Assembly (NCBI GenBank): GCA_029582265.1
Contig: CM055828.1
Span: 16,193,430 to 16,257,429 of the forward strand
Direction: 5' to 3'
DNA length: 64,000 bases
Source of the DNA: Zoroaster sp. YZ-2022
Taxonomy: Eukaryota; Echinodermata; Asteroidea; Forcipulatida; Zoroasteridae
Positions 11,276 through 22,884 of the stretch are shown here, piece after piece. The notes beneath the pieces were generated by a model. It was given only the letters and a program-made list of their open reading frames with translations. It was not told where the DNA came from and did no database searches. Numbering within the stretch: the first letter of the stretch is position 1; each line of letters opens with the position of its first letter. The translations under genes were made by a program, and so were the position numbers.

Positions 11276-11972
11276 TAAATCTATACTTGACGTAAAACAG
11301 CTGTATTTAATAACACAATAGGCCTACATAAACAATTACCAAAACAAAAGCGGAGACAATTTCAAAATTGTTTCTATGTTTGCGATTCCGGTGTCAATGA
11401 TGCCCGCTAGCTCCAACTTCTTCCATCTACATTCAGCCTCCAGAGATGCAGCGCTTTCAATGTCATGAACTCCGGAAGTACATGAAACGGGAGAAAATAT
11501 ATAATAGTTCCACAAATTATAAATGACTTGTGACGTCAGCCTATTATAATAATGTGTTGGTGGGGCACGGCATTTGAGGTATCGACGTCGAGTTTTAATT
11601 TCATTGTGATCGTTTGCCATTAGCATTTCGCAACGGAAGTAGGAAAAATAGATCACATCTTAACCCTTGGATATTATGGACGGACAATAAACTAGATCTG
11701 TCGTTTATCTGGATCTGGATCTGGATTGTTATACTCCGTCAAAGCGGTAAATCCACATCAGGATATACAGGATAATTTATACAACGGAAATATAGGAAAA
11801 ACATCTCACATATAGGAAAAACATCTCACATTTTAACTCTTGGATATTATCGACAGACAATAAACTATCTGACGTTGATGAGGGATATAGTCTCTAAAAC
11901 AGAAATAGTAGGATAAACATCTCACATCTTAACTCTTGGATATTATCAAGGCAGAATATCAACAGTTTCAAG
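11276..11972 (+). repeat. Module C, copy 1: CRE block, minisatellite, donor
   Basis: Contains CCGGAAGT near 11472, the palindromic CRE octamer TGACGTCA at 11531-11538, a degenerate 95-bp tandem tract (about 11636-11955), and ends TTTCAAG|GTAAGT with GT at 11973. The minus strand holds a 106-residue frame (11336-11656) that recurs, with frameshifts, in the other C copies; it has no domain I recognise. The whole block may be promoter-like and exon-like (inference). Confidence 0.7.
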
Positions 11973-12239
11973 GTAAGTGGGCAATTATTGTTATTATTTA
12001 CAAGGCATACAACATGGATCATGGTTCATAACATTGTTGAAATAAGTGGTGTTTATTTAAGTATATTTACCAAAGGTTGAGTACGTTCTTGTTGAAATCA
12101 TCAAAAACATGCATTTTTTAGTAGATTTTTATTTTTTTACACATGCTGAGGTCTAAGATATATATTACTCAAGGTTATTTTGCAATTTCAGTTTGGAAAA
12201 GTACACATTAGTTATAGAAAAGAAATCGTGTATCTCATT
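11973..12239 (+). repeat. Module D, copy 1 (short form)
   Basis: Matches 30583-30850 (GGCATACAACATGGATCATG). Compared with D2 (25867-27811) it lacks most of the interior. No gene is seen. Confidence 0.65.
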
Positions 12240-12690
12240 GATCACTGCTAACTTGCAACTTTTGTACTGTCATTGAAATGAGGCTGTTTGCTGATGCACG
12301 GGGAGGGGTGGGATGGAGACTTATTTCTAGGCCCACGGAGATGAGCGATATCATTACTGCTCTTATGAGACAAATCCGGTGCATTACACGGGCCAGTAGG
12401 GTCAGTGTCATCTGGAACTCTTGTGTTTTGTAACAGAGAGTCCGTTGTAAATTCTTTATTTGATTCGTAGTTTCGCCCTTGTTCTGAGTGAATGTCAAGG
12501 GATAGTGGGACACCAAAACCTCGATATTATCTTGTGTGCGACCGTTTCATCTGTTTGGTCGGGGATGGGGTACGCTTCCATTCATATGGTGAACTGATCA
12601 TCAACGATCATTATGTACTTGTTTCCTCGTTCGTTTTATACAACAGTATAATTCAAATTGTTACATTAATGAGATTAAGACTACAGTAGT
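12240..12690 (-). pseudogene. Ty3/Gypsy pol relic, copy 1
   Basis: On the minus strand, 12600-12480 encodes broken integrase-core sequence and 12470-12270 the pol tail with a single unit of the 63-bp sequence (GCTGTTTGCTGATGCACGGG) that is amplified at 51381-53250. Compared with the related copy at 31016-31210, which reads RFGVPLSLDIHSEQGRNYES, this copy carries a frameshift. The element was an LTR retrotransposon integrase; it is non-functional here. Confidence 0.6.
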
Positions 12691-13977
12691 TCGAGAATTG
12701 TGTATTTTATTTTATTTGTTTTTGTTGTTGTTATTTTGTTGTTATTTATTTATTTTTATTTATATTTGTTTAGGGTTAATAAATGGGTTTCTCTATAGAA
12801 CAGTAGGCTATATGTATATTGCATATGAATACCATGAGAGGTCTCCACCTTGTCTGGGCGATTTGACTCTAATTAGGGTATACAACGGCTTCAAACTTAC
12901 TAGACTAGCTTAAATTAAATCTATATGTAAATAAAATGCAAAGCAAATGTAGTAAACATTATTGATAATGTATCAATCATGTCCGTACAGTCAAAATCAT
13001 AGATTTTAGATTGCTTTGTGTTTAATGTTATTATGTGATTTTGTTCCTTAATCATATTTATTACGAAAACTTTCGTACAAGTTTTAAAATGGTTCAGAAT
13101 AAACTATTCAATAAAACAAATACTGTGAACTGCTTATAAAAACAATACAGTTTTGCTTTTCTCAGGTCCAAATTTGAACCATTTCATTCTCTACGTCATT
13201 CAATGCTCACTATGAATGTTTGTCTTCAAGAATGATAACACATTTAGACGACGTATATATGTATAACCTTGTACGATGTTATATTTCTAATTATCCAATA
13301 TAACATTCGTACTGTACTGATGTGAAACAGTTTAAACATGTTATTTTGTTGAATACATACATGAATATTGCTCATTGATGGAGAAACCAAGTCTATTAAA
13401 CAGTTTAATGTACTCAGACGGTGGATTTGTTTGGACTCGGACAAGTATCTGATTCTACCCTGAAATGATTACACAATCTTGAGATATACATCATAAAATA
13501 GGCTGTATATTTTAAAATGGTATCGCGAAAAAAAAATCGTAGGCTATCTGTTAATATTCGAACATATCACAGTATAATGTGATCAGTAATAGTCTATATG
13601 CCACTCACTGATTGTAGACTAACAATCATATTGAAAGAAATCTTTAAAATGAGATCATCCTAAAGCACTGACTTATCGAGTAAGATAGGCCTTCAGTCCA
13701 AACCAGCTACCGTGACCACCTCGACAGACATTGAAAAACAAGCCGCGTGTTCTAGCCAGTTTTCAGCATTTGCTATGTAGACATGCGCTCCGGACACTTC
13801 TATGCAATTCCACCCACTCTTACCACACACCATTATGTTTGATTTTGTTAGAGTTTTAGGCTCACTGCCTTCAATTCAGATAGCGCACGGGAGACTGCAA
13901 TAAAACATAACAATATTATGGATTTACTCATAAGTGGATATTCTAGTTGTCATTATCATTTTCATGATCGTGTAAAT
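12691..13977 (+). repeat. Module E, copy 1
   Basis: Matches 31295-32545 at high identity, including TTGTTGTTGTTATTTTGTTG, TTGTACGATGTTATATTTCT and ACCAGCTACCGTGACCACCT. Small frames are not conserved as proteins. No RNA gene is seen. Confidence 0.75.
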
Positions 13978-13985
13978 AATACAGC

Positions 13986-14166
13986 CAGCGGCGGCGCTAC
14001 GCCGGTTACTTTCTTTGGTTACATTTTTGTTTTTCCCGATGGTAAGTCAATGCTTTTTTCAGCAATACAAAATTACATTAAAGATGAATGTTTGCCCCCT
14101 TAAATTTAAGCTTTCCCCTCTTGTCCCCCCCCCCGCCCCAGTTTGACAGGTCTGGTACCGACGCTG
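13986..14166. mobile_element. hAT-like MITE with perfect 8-bp TSD
   Basis: Ends CAGCGGCGG and CCGACGCTG form a short imperfect terminal repeat. The flanks are identical 8-bp copies AATACAGC at 13978-13985 and 14167-14174. Module F at 32895 shows the empty site AATACAGCCCATATAAT. The 181-bp insert includes a C-run near 14127 and has no coding capacity. Confidence 0.85.
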
Positions 14167-14174
14167 AATACAGC

Positions 14175-15259
14175 CCATATAATAATTAACAATACGAAAG
14201 GCTGTAATATCATTAGCAAGAAATATGGCACATGTGAATTTGAATTTCTGTTTACAAAATAGGGAACAACCTGTGCATCAGAGGAGCAGAACTAATAACC
14301 ACCTATGTTTAGATGAAAGCTTCACAGTACTAAAGATATACTTATGTCGAAAGTTTTATTTATTATATTTGTTTAATTTTATTTTATTTTGGCTATTGAT
14401 GCATTACTTTGTTTAGCATCAGAGAAAATAAACCTGCAGTGCCTTTCTGACTTAGTACTACATTTAATTTTTAGATTTTTAAAATATTTATTATTTTATT
14501 TTATTTTATTGTTTTTTATAGCAAATCCTATTAAATTAAATTTCATACACCTTTGGCTAAACACATGGGCTTCGATCACTACTTAAAAGTACAAAATTAA
14601 ATTTTTAGATTTTTAAAATATCTTTTTATTTTATTTTATTTGAATTTAAATGAATTTCTGTTTACAATATTATGGACCGCAGTAACACATGAGTGCATAT
14701 TCTAGTTGTCATTATCATTTTCATGATCGTGTAAATAATACAGAGCATATAATATGACATTCAATGAAACATACGAAAGGCTGTAATATCATTTATTATA
14801 GCAAGAAATATGGCATTTGTGAATATGAATGAATTTCTGTTTACAAAGTGTATGAGAGGAGCAGAACTAAGCAAGACGGAAAACACCCTTTTGGCGAAAC
14901 GATTCTCAATACGAAAGAAGTAAGCCGAATGTTTTTATTATTACCGTTTTCTTTGTTTAATTTGAATATATTTCGTTTATTAATGCATTACTTTTGGTTA
15001 GCATTAGGGAAAGTAAACATGCAGTGCCTTTCCGTACTAAATTTAATTTGTAGAACTCATTTCTACGGGTCAAATGCTGGATGGGGCTATTCACGGCAGG
15101 AAGTCTTGGGTCCGTGTAAGGGAACTGGAATAAAAATTCTAGGCGCCCTTTGATTCAATATGATTCGTTATCAGGACCACGTTTGGGAAGTATTCTGGCT
15201 TATGATGCAGATGTACGTAGGCCTTCATATTTTAATTTCGCAATTTAATCGACAACGAT
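14175..15259 (+). repeat. Module F, copy 1
   Basis: Internally repetitive: the TCTAGTTGTCATTATCATTT block occurs at 13943 and 14700, and the TATGGCA...GAATTTCTGTTTACAA block at 14224 and 14810. TTTTATTTTATTTT tracts lie at 14380-14640. Corresponds to 32545-33330 in the third array copy, which lacks part of this. No gene is seen. Confidence 0.7.
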
Positions 15260-16707
15260 TGTGAGGGGGCGACTTTGTAAAAAATAAATAAATAAATAAA
15301 GTGTTTTTGGGCCATCGCCCCTTTGATTCGGCCAATCAGGGATGTTTGTGCTCTAAATTAGATAGTCATATTGTACGCTCCATTTCAGCCAATCACACAC
15401 ACGTATCATTCGATGACTTGAGTTTCTTCATACATATTCATAACGATATTTACTCATACATATTAAGTACATCACTGACGATTTCTCACTGCATATGTGT
15501 ATACGCTACTCACTTTTGTACAGTGCTATGAATGTTATAATTATTCAATTTGTATGTTGTACATTTTGGGTAATTTTGTTTTAATAACATAATTTAAAAA
15601 AAAAAAAACCCAATATTGGGGTTTCATTTACCAAAGGTAGAATAAAGGCAGATATAATAATATCCATGGTACTATTGATGACATAAACAATTCTGAAAAA
15701 CCTTTAACAATTTTTGGACAAAATTTAAATTATTGCATTTAAACGTAATGACGGCCATAATTACATTCCAAGAATAAATTGGGAATGGTCACATGGCTCA
15801 ATATTTTCCTTTTCAGAGTTTGAAAGTTGACAACATACCTAAAATAAACCATGTGATAAATGTTTTACAATATCACAAATATATTATTTTTAACAAAAAA
15901 AATGTAAATTTCATTGGACCTGTTCAAAATAAACGGTTGCCATTATCGTTTATTTTTACGTGAGGGGGTCCCAAAGAATAGTTAGAAAAATTCAGAAATT
16001 TTTTGCGTGATCAGACAAAGTGTTTTGGAAATTTTACACAAAATGTGACAGGGCACATTGGTAATGTATTAACAACCTGTGTAACAGAGGAGTAAAAAAT
16101 AACCAGAACGGAAAACAATATTTTTGATAAACGATTCTCAGTATGAAAGAAATATGTCGAGTGTTTTTATTTTTAAAATTTTATTTGTTTAATTTGAATT
16201 TATTCCGTTTATTGATGCATTAAATTTGTTTAGCATCAGAGAAAGTAAACCTGCAATGCCTTTCTGACTCAGTACTAAATTTAATTTGTGGAAGGTTTTT
16301 ATTTATTTATTTAAATGTTTTAATTTATTAAATTTTTTATAGTAAATCGAATTAAATTATATTTCATAAACCTTGGGCTACTATGTCAATAATCGAGTGT
16401 ATCACAACGTGGGCTTTGATCACTACTTAAAAGTGGGCTATGTGCCCTCTTTTCCCATCCAATTCTAGGGATCAAATGCTGGATATTCACAGCGGGGAGT
16501 CTTGGTCCCGCATAAGTGTCCCAGAAATGTTTCGATTCTAGGCGCTCTCTAATTCAATATAATGAATTTTCAGGACAACATTTGGGAAGTATTATGGCTT
16601 ATGATGCAGATGTGCGTAGGCCTTCATATTTTAATTTCGCAACCTAGTCGACAACCTAATGTGCGTGTACATAGTACATGTACACGCACATCTACAAGTG
16701 TATATTA
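15260..16707 (+). repeat. Modules H and K, copy 1
   Basis: Starts with GAGGGGGCGACTTTGTAAAA and an (AAAT)n run (15284-15299) and matches 33330-35120, with a deletion at about 15565 relative to that copy. The stretch 15600-16060 is a diverged relative of 18950-19440. The right edge is interrupted by the Harbinger-like element. Confidence 0.7.
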
Positions 16708-18732
16708 GGCCAAAAAAAAATTGTTGAGTTGCCCTCCAGTGAAAATATTTGAAAGGGTCGGTCGGTCGGGATTTTTTTTTCTTCTTCTTGACTGTCATTT
16801 TAAGATTGAAATGCATTGGAACTGAAACCACATACCATGTTTTTCATTTGTATACCTATCAGCAATGAATTTTGCTTCAGAATAAAAGTATCCCAAGCAT
16901 TTTTGTTGTACTTTTCGCTGTGATTGACACAGCAAATTCATCCATATTGCGTGCAATGCTCAACAGGCAAGGATGTGAGTGGCCATTCAATTTGAAAACG
17001 TGTAGATCGAGTAGCAATCGTTGACACACGTACAGTGCGGGGAGCCAGTGCACAACGTGTGAGGGCCATTTGATTTGAAAACGTGTATATTGAGTCGCAA
17101 TCGTTGACGTATACAAAACATGTGCACGAAGACAATGGAAAACATGTGAGGGACCATTCGATTGGAAAACGTGTAGATTTGAGTCGCAATCGTTGGCACA
17201 CAGTCACCGCTGTTCAAAATGCTCTGCAGGCGACATGCGGTTTGGGCGCATGCGCGAGAATTTTGAAGGGTCATACAAAAATGCATATTCAGGACGTGAC
17301 CTTTACTTTTTTTTCCGTCGCGGAGTTCATTGATAAAAACGCCTGTTACATACTGAAAATTAATTTCAATGATAATTTTTAACCAATAGGATTAGAAAGA
17401 ATATGTCGTCTGCAAATATTGAACTAACATTACAGCAATATGGGCAAACGCGCGAATTTCCTTGAAGTTTTTTTGTGCACAACTCCGGCCCTTGACAAGA
17501 GCGCGCACGCTGAAAAAGGTAATATTTCAAAGCGGATTTTCTTCAGTGAAGATGAATTTTCCTTGAGACGTAAAAAGTATGATAGGTGAAAGAACTCTTA
17601 TTTTAACTAATTATTACTTTGTTATTTGAGCAAACCCAGTAGCTAACTTTTAAACGGTGGGATTCCCCTGCGGCTTTAGCGTTAAACAAAAGATTTCTGG
17701 GGAATCCGTTACGGTTTTTGGGATGACATCATTGTGTATGCGTGTGCATATACACACACGGATTAGATTGTGGGCGTTTTCATTGTAAGGGGGGTTAAAT
17801 AATTTTTTAATAACGTTAGAATATAAAAAAAACGGGGAATGATTTGAGTTTATAAGCCAATATGAACCAATATTTAATACATTATATTCTGTTCACTCTT
17901 CCATTTTAAATTAATTTAAGGATTTTTTTTTCCTTTCTATGCACTCCAAATCCATTATTTAAACAGCGAAGATTTAATCAACAGCAATATTTCACCTTTT
18001 GAATTGCTGCCCAGAGGCCGTTACTTGGGTTTGCTCAGGTATAATCACCATGAAACTGTTCTTCGTGAGTGTAACTACCCTCCTATGCTTGATTTTTCAA
18101 GAAAAAAATTCATGAAAAGACGTACAATAACGTCAAAATGGACCAATAATTAGCTTCTCTCGATCTGTAAAATTTTGCGGAATATGCTCAATATTTGATG
18201 CACATTGAAGACGCTTTTTACACTTCGGGTTTCGATGAATTCACCCAGAAACGTGTCATCTTGTAAAGCCATGACTGTAGATGTATGTGTGATCTTTGTT
18301 CATTGAGGTCATTTGGCATTTTCACTCACTTTGATCGTACACCTCCAGTCGACTTGCCAAATTTCAAAAGACGCGACCTAGTTTAAAGTTGGTGAAACAA
18401 CACCAATAGAGGGCGCTATACAGAGCAGAGAAAAGGCGCATGCGCGCAACCCGCTTGTCGCTCTGCGTGCAGCGGTGCAGTGTGTGCGAAGGCAGTGCAC
18501 CATGTGAGGGCCGGGGCCATTCGATTTGAAAACATGTAGATTGAGTCTTGGGTACCAGTAAATTTACCGGTAAAAAAAGTGGAAAATTTCACAAATCAAA
18601 CGTATTATGTTTTATACAAAGAAATAGCCCTATGAATGACGGGAAAAAAAAAAATAAAAAATAACCCGACCCGAGATTTCAGCACTTTTGGGTCGGTCGG
18701 TGGAGGGCAACTCAACATCTTTTTTTTTTGCC
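16708..18732. mobile_element. PIF/Harbinger-like non-autonomous element (2025 bp)
   Basis: The left end is GGCCAAAAAAAAA then GTTGAGTTGCCCTCCA; the right end is TGGAGGGCAACTCAAC then a T-run and GCC, giving a terminal inverted repeat of about 31 bp. The flanks are TTA (16705-16707) and TTA (18733-18735). The empty site is at 35112-35130 (GTATATTATGTATTACC). A 3-bp TWA duplication is the hallmark of PIF/Harbinger. Inside, 16974-17215 and 18480-18560 carry diverged units with CCATTCGATTTGAAAACGTG and GAGTCGCAATCGTTG. No transposase frame is present. Confidence 0.85.
16974..17215. repeat. Internal ~80-90 bp degenerate tandem units
   Basis: Three units, each containing GAAAACGTGTA, a GAGTCGCAATCGTTG-like stretch and GTGAGGGCCATT-like joins. 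Further units occur at 18480-18560 and in the shortened element at 61345-61560. Repeated internal motifs near the ends may be transposase-binding sites (inference). Overlapping minus-strand frames are repeat artefacts. Confidence 0.65.
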
Positions 18733-18735
18733 TTA

Positions 18736-20049
18736 TGTATTACCATGAATGACGTTGTTTCTATTCAGTTAGTGCATGCATAATACAGTTCATAATACAG
18801 TACACCTTGCACGAAAACATGCATAATACTTGTTAAAATACGACAAATGATTAAAGTCGGTGTAAGGGCAAAATCAAATATAAGAGCCTACTTAACCCTT
18901 TTTATCGTTCTCATAACGTCCTTCATTTTTATCCGTTGGCCATGAAATTTAGCACAAATGTTGTCTTCAATACAAACAACAATGTGACGTCACCGATAGA
19001 GGGCTGTAAGTAACATTTAGTGTCATTTTGTTCCAAAAACATGATTTTAAAAATATATTTGACCTCATTTTTTAAAACCAAAAGTACAATAAAGGCAGAT
19101 ATAATAATATCCATGGTATTATTGATGACATAAATTTATATAATGAACAAACAAATTCTGAAAAACGTTTAAAAATGAGGCTTTGGGACAAAATATAAGT
19201 TTTGCATTTAAACGTATGGCGGCCATATTTGATTCCCATGACTCATGTATTGTCCAGTTCAGAGTTTGAAAGTTTTCAACATACCTAAAAAAATCTTACA
19301 ATATCAACAATCTATTTTGAACAAAACGTGAAAATTCTATTGGACCTGTTCAAAATAAATGGTTGTCATGGAAACCTTGAACACCCATTATTGTTTATTT
19401 TTGCGTGAGGGGATCCCAAAAATAGTTAGGAAAACAGGTCGGCTTAATTTTTTTAATTTTTAATTAATTTTTTTTGCCAACCTGTGAAATATGATAGGTG
19501 TATGTATACGTGGGTATTAAAACCAGACCAAAGTATGGTGGCTAAGGGAGCCTTCACAAATCGAGCAAACAAATCCCTTAATACAAAGCCGATAGACGCC
19601 TATGGACGGGGAAATGGTCGATTCTGGTTCCAGTGTCCCAACGTGTCTGCCCAAGATTGTAGATACGCCTCTTTGTGAGAGCGTAGCCACAGCGTAGGGT
19701 CATGAAAATTACAGGTTTGCCAAATTTGTTTTCACTCTGAACACGTTGTGGCGCATACTGAACGCTTTAGGAATATTTTTGGTGTTGCAAGAGAAACGGT
19801 AGTCTACTATTCAGTCGTCAGGAAAGGCAAATAGGCCTATATTATTTAGTTATATTATCTCTAAAATATGTCAACAAAATTAATAATTGAACAAAATGTT
19901 CGAAGTGTGGTTCATATCCAACAGTCTTGTCCAATACACAGGGATATGCTAATTTATTTCACAATATATTGTGAAGGAAGACACAATGCATTATAAGCAT
20001 ACTTAAATCCTGCTATGAATAGCTTTAAATTACAAATAATTGTATGTAC
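18736..20049 (+). repeat. Modules X and M, copy 1
   Basis: 18736-18860 resumes the K module (compare 35127-35250). From 18900 to 19480 it matches, inverted, 3240-3900, and 19480-20040 matches 42712-43470 and inverted 2640-3200. At 19532-19678 the plus strand has a frame with GAFTNRANKSLNTKPIDAYG, stopped after RYASL, while the inverted copy reads on. Protein status is unproven. Confidence 0.65.
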
Positions 20050-20250
20050 CAGTTGCGTAACCAGGGTCCAATTTTCAGGGGGCACTAGGGGGTGCACCAC
20101 TTTTTCTTGATGGCCATGTTAATACTTGAACATTTTATATCCCGCAGCCTCAAATTGGGACCTCAAATGTTTTCAAAATTCTGAATGTGCGGAGGGGGGA
20201 ACCTGGGGGAAAATACCTCGCCCCCGTGCACCCCCATATTTACGCCATTG
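20050..20250. mobile_element. hAT-like MITE
   Basis: Starts CAGTTGCGTAACCAGGG and ends TTTACGCCATTG, with 8-bp flanks GTATGTAC (20042-20049) and ATATGCAC (20251-20258). It is the same insertion, by descent, as those at 2433-2632 (inverted) and 43479-43694. Confidence 0.7.
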
Positions 20251-21771
20251 ATATGCACATGTACATGAACATACACATTGAATGATACTAAATATGCGTA
20301 ATTTCCCTATTTGTTAGTATTATTATTATTTTATGGCATGAATGTGTAAAAAGTAGAGAGGTCAATTGTTGTGGGTCTACATAAATGAGGGTTTGTGGTA
20401 TGTGCCAGCGCGTCAGCCGAGCCTAGCATCCCCGTAAGACACTGCCTAGGAGACAGCGATCTTGGTGACTGAAGCCCCTGCGCGAGTATTGACATTTGGG
20501 TAAAGGCAATGGGCACGAGCGAAGAGTGGATACATTGATAGTTAACATAAGACATCTTAGGAATAGTATTTCCAAATGTAGGGTATAGGATTGGTAATTC
20601 AACAATAACAAAATGGTGGAATTAATGTGAAACTTATTTGGTGTAAAGCTAATGATGGTAAATCAGTTTTCACTACAAATAATTTTGTTTGAGGTGCTGT
20701 CAGAAATAGTTTACATTTCTTTGTGCTGTCACTTTCAGAGTGAAATAATTTACCTTTGGAATTTACCAAATAGTACTCTTTCCTTAATTCCGTGTAAGAA
20801 TGAATACAATCTGAATGTCTTTTTCATTATTATTATTTTGTTATCAACATAACGGAATAAGCTGCAAACTTTCACAGTTTTCTTGAATGTACATCTTGAT
20901 TCAACATCAACTTCATTACGATCGTAGCTTTATTGACATTTAATTTTACATGATATTGCAAATTATACTTTTCACAAATATGTAACAAGTTGGGGGGGGG
21001 GGGAGGGGGGGGGTCATGCAAGCATTTGCGGTTTCATGATTTTGGTAGCGAGTACGGTGGATAGCTTGGCGGCCCGATCCTGTCGTGTGGGTTATGTGTG
21101 GGATGCACCGTACAAATGTACGGTGCATCCCACACATAACCCACACGACAGAGAATAATAAGAGAATAATAAGGTTAACATTGACACGCACATGTAATTG
21201 ATTCCATGATGGATGTGATGATGAGATGCATGGTTACTCCCTGCAATGATAACCTGCACGTAAGCCTTTCTGGAGATACGTTTTAAAGGCTTTTGGTGAT
21301 TTGATGATCTAGGAACTCGTTTCGTAAATCCTATTGGCCATCCCCCCAGTCCAAAAATTGTGTGTTGGGGGGATATATTTCCCATTGGAATTGGATCAAT
21401 AATAAATATACACGGTACTTTTACAAGCTAACAAAACCACCGGCGGTAGGGACCTGCCGCTCCCCGCCCCCACTTTAGAAAAAGTCCCGATTCCTTCCCC
21501 CCCCCCACTTTTGAACCATTTTTTTACATGTTGCATTAAAGTTTTTGTGTTTCTAACTTGTGGAGTTAATGATTTTCTCAAACAAAAATAAAACAAATCT
21601 TAAAAACTTAATAAGGTGAACATTGACACACACATGTAATTGATCCCACTATGGGTGTGATGATTATGCATGGGTTACTCCTTGCAATGATTGCCTACAC
21701 GTAGCCTTTCTGCAAACAAGTTTTAAAGTCTTTTGGTGATTTGATGATCTAGTAACTCGTAATATTGATTA
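20251..21771 (+). repeat. Modules M (end) and N, copy 1
   Basis: 20251-20960 matches 43695-44420; 20960-21330 matches 44430-44730 (GTAATTGATTCCATGATGGA) and a second diverged N unit follows at 21610-21770. A hairpin-like inverted repeat sits at about 21085-21150: GGTTATGTGTGGGATGCACC is followed by its complement GGTGCATCCCACACATAACC. A G-run lies at 20992-21011. Confidence 0.65.
21090..21147. repeat. Perfect long inverted repeat (cruciform-forming)
   Basis: GTGTGGGTTATGTGTGGGAT continues GCACCGTACA, then TTTGTACGGTGC and ATCCCACACATAACCCACAC. The two arms are near-perfect complements around a loop of only a few bases, with about 27-30 bp per arm. The corresponding site at 44535-44565 has only one arm, so the other arm arose by local inverted duplication. 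Confidence 0.75.
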
Positions 21772-22028
21772 GTAATAATAATAATGGACACTTATATTGC
21801 ACCGGTATCCGTCAAGTTTGACGCACATGGCGCATGAGCATTATTGCCCCTGTTCGGCGCATTTTGCTGCCATTCCAGAATGTTGCATTACACAACACAC
21901 GGGACCTACAGCTTTACGTCCTATCTGAAAGACAAAGCAATTATTGTGGTTAAGAGTCTTACTCAAGCCAGGTCGGGATTCGAACCCACATTCACAACAT
22001 TCACTAGACCACTAGGCCACGACACTCC
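21772..22028 (-). mobile_element. tRNA-derived SINE, minus orientation
   Basis: Left end is the AAT-repeat tail with ATGGACACTTATATTGCACC; right end CTAGGCCACGACACTCC is the tRNA-like head. On the minus strand the head reads GTGGCCTAGTGGTCTAG (A-box-like) and GGGTTCGAATCCCGACC (B-box). ACGGGACCTACAGCTTTACG marks the body. It belongs to the same family as 49389-49645. Frames through it are not genes. Confidence 0.75.
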
Positions 22029-22351
22029 TTTTACTAAATGACAATGAATGTGAACGATAGTAGGTTTAAAAACTCTGAACCATTGCAATATATATTCAAG
22101 TTCCTATTGGCACCTATTGAGATCATCTTATATAATTTGTGTATGCATAATTGATGTAAATTGTATAACTTTATGATTATTATGGATATAAAGAAGCAAT
22201 AATTATTAATACATTTCCTATTATACATAGAGCCTTTGTCCAAAGAACTCACATTCAATGACGGATCCAGGGGCGGGGCAAAGGTGGGCATGTGCACACG
22301 CCGTGTATGTACATGTACATTTACCATATGTTTCTGAGTATGACCCTTGCT
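22029..22351. repeat. Module P, copy 2
   Basis: Matches 35440-35751 and 45131-45445. It includes ACGGATCCAGGGGCGGGG near 22263 and TTTACCATATGTTTCTGAGT, apparently a short MITE whose right end is CCCTTGCTCACATT. Confidence 0.7.
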
Positions 22352-22884
22352 CACATTACAGTATTCTTTGAAACACTGGAAGGACGATACAAGGTTTCAG
22401 TATAGTTGTATGCATCCTATAACATGTATTTGTTTACGTACGTCTGTGAAACGCTGGGCTCTTTAAGAATGAAGCCGCTACAAGTAAGCCTACAAGTATT
22501 TTGATATTGACGCAAACCTCATTGTTCTGCAGGGCAACATGTTCTTACAGTAATGTAGGTTATTGTATATACTACAACAGAACAATTAGGTCTCAATTAT
22601 TGTGAGTTTCGACTTCACCTGTGAATCGACTTGACTTGGACAAAAATTACTTAATGACTTGACTTGACTTGGACAAAAAATACTTGTGACTTGAATTGAC
22701 TTGAGTAAATATGACTTTATGACATTGCCAACATATAGTTACATATCTAGATATAGATACTATTTTTTCGGTTGAAATCACGGCACTAAAAATGTTGTGG
22801 AGAATTGTGTAATACATGTAGACTACATACCCTGTAATACATGTAGACTACATACCCTGTATTACTATTATTAGCGTACACTGT
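22352..22884 (+). repeat. Module A, copy 2 (truncated)
   Basis: Begins ACATTACAGTATTCTTTGAA, retains the ACTTGACTTGGACAAAAA tract and a doubled TGTAATACATGTAGACTACA, then joins a 2.27-kb insert at about 22885. The end of A and all of module B are missing. Confidence 0.75.

Noticed and set aside
16877..17382. Overlapping small frames at 16877-17382
   Set aside because: They overlie the internal repeats of the Harbinger-like element in several phases; no transposase motif is seen.
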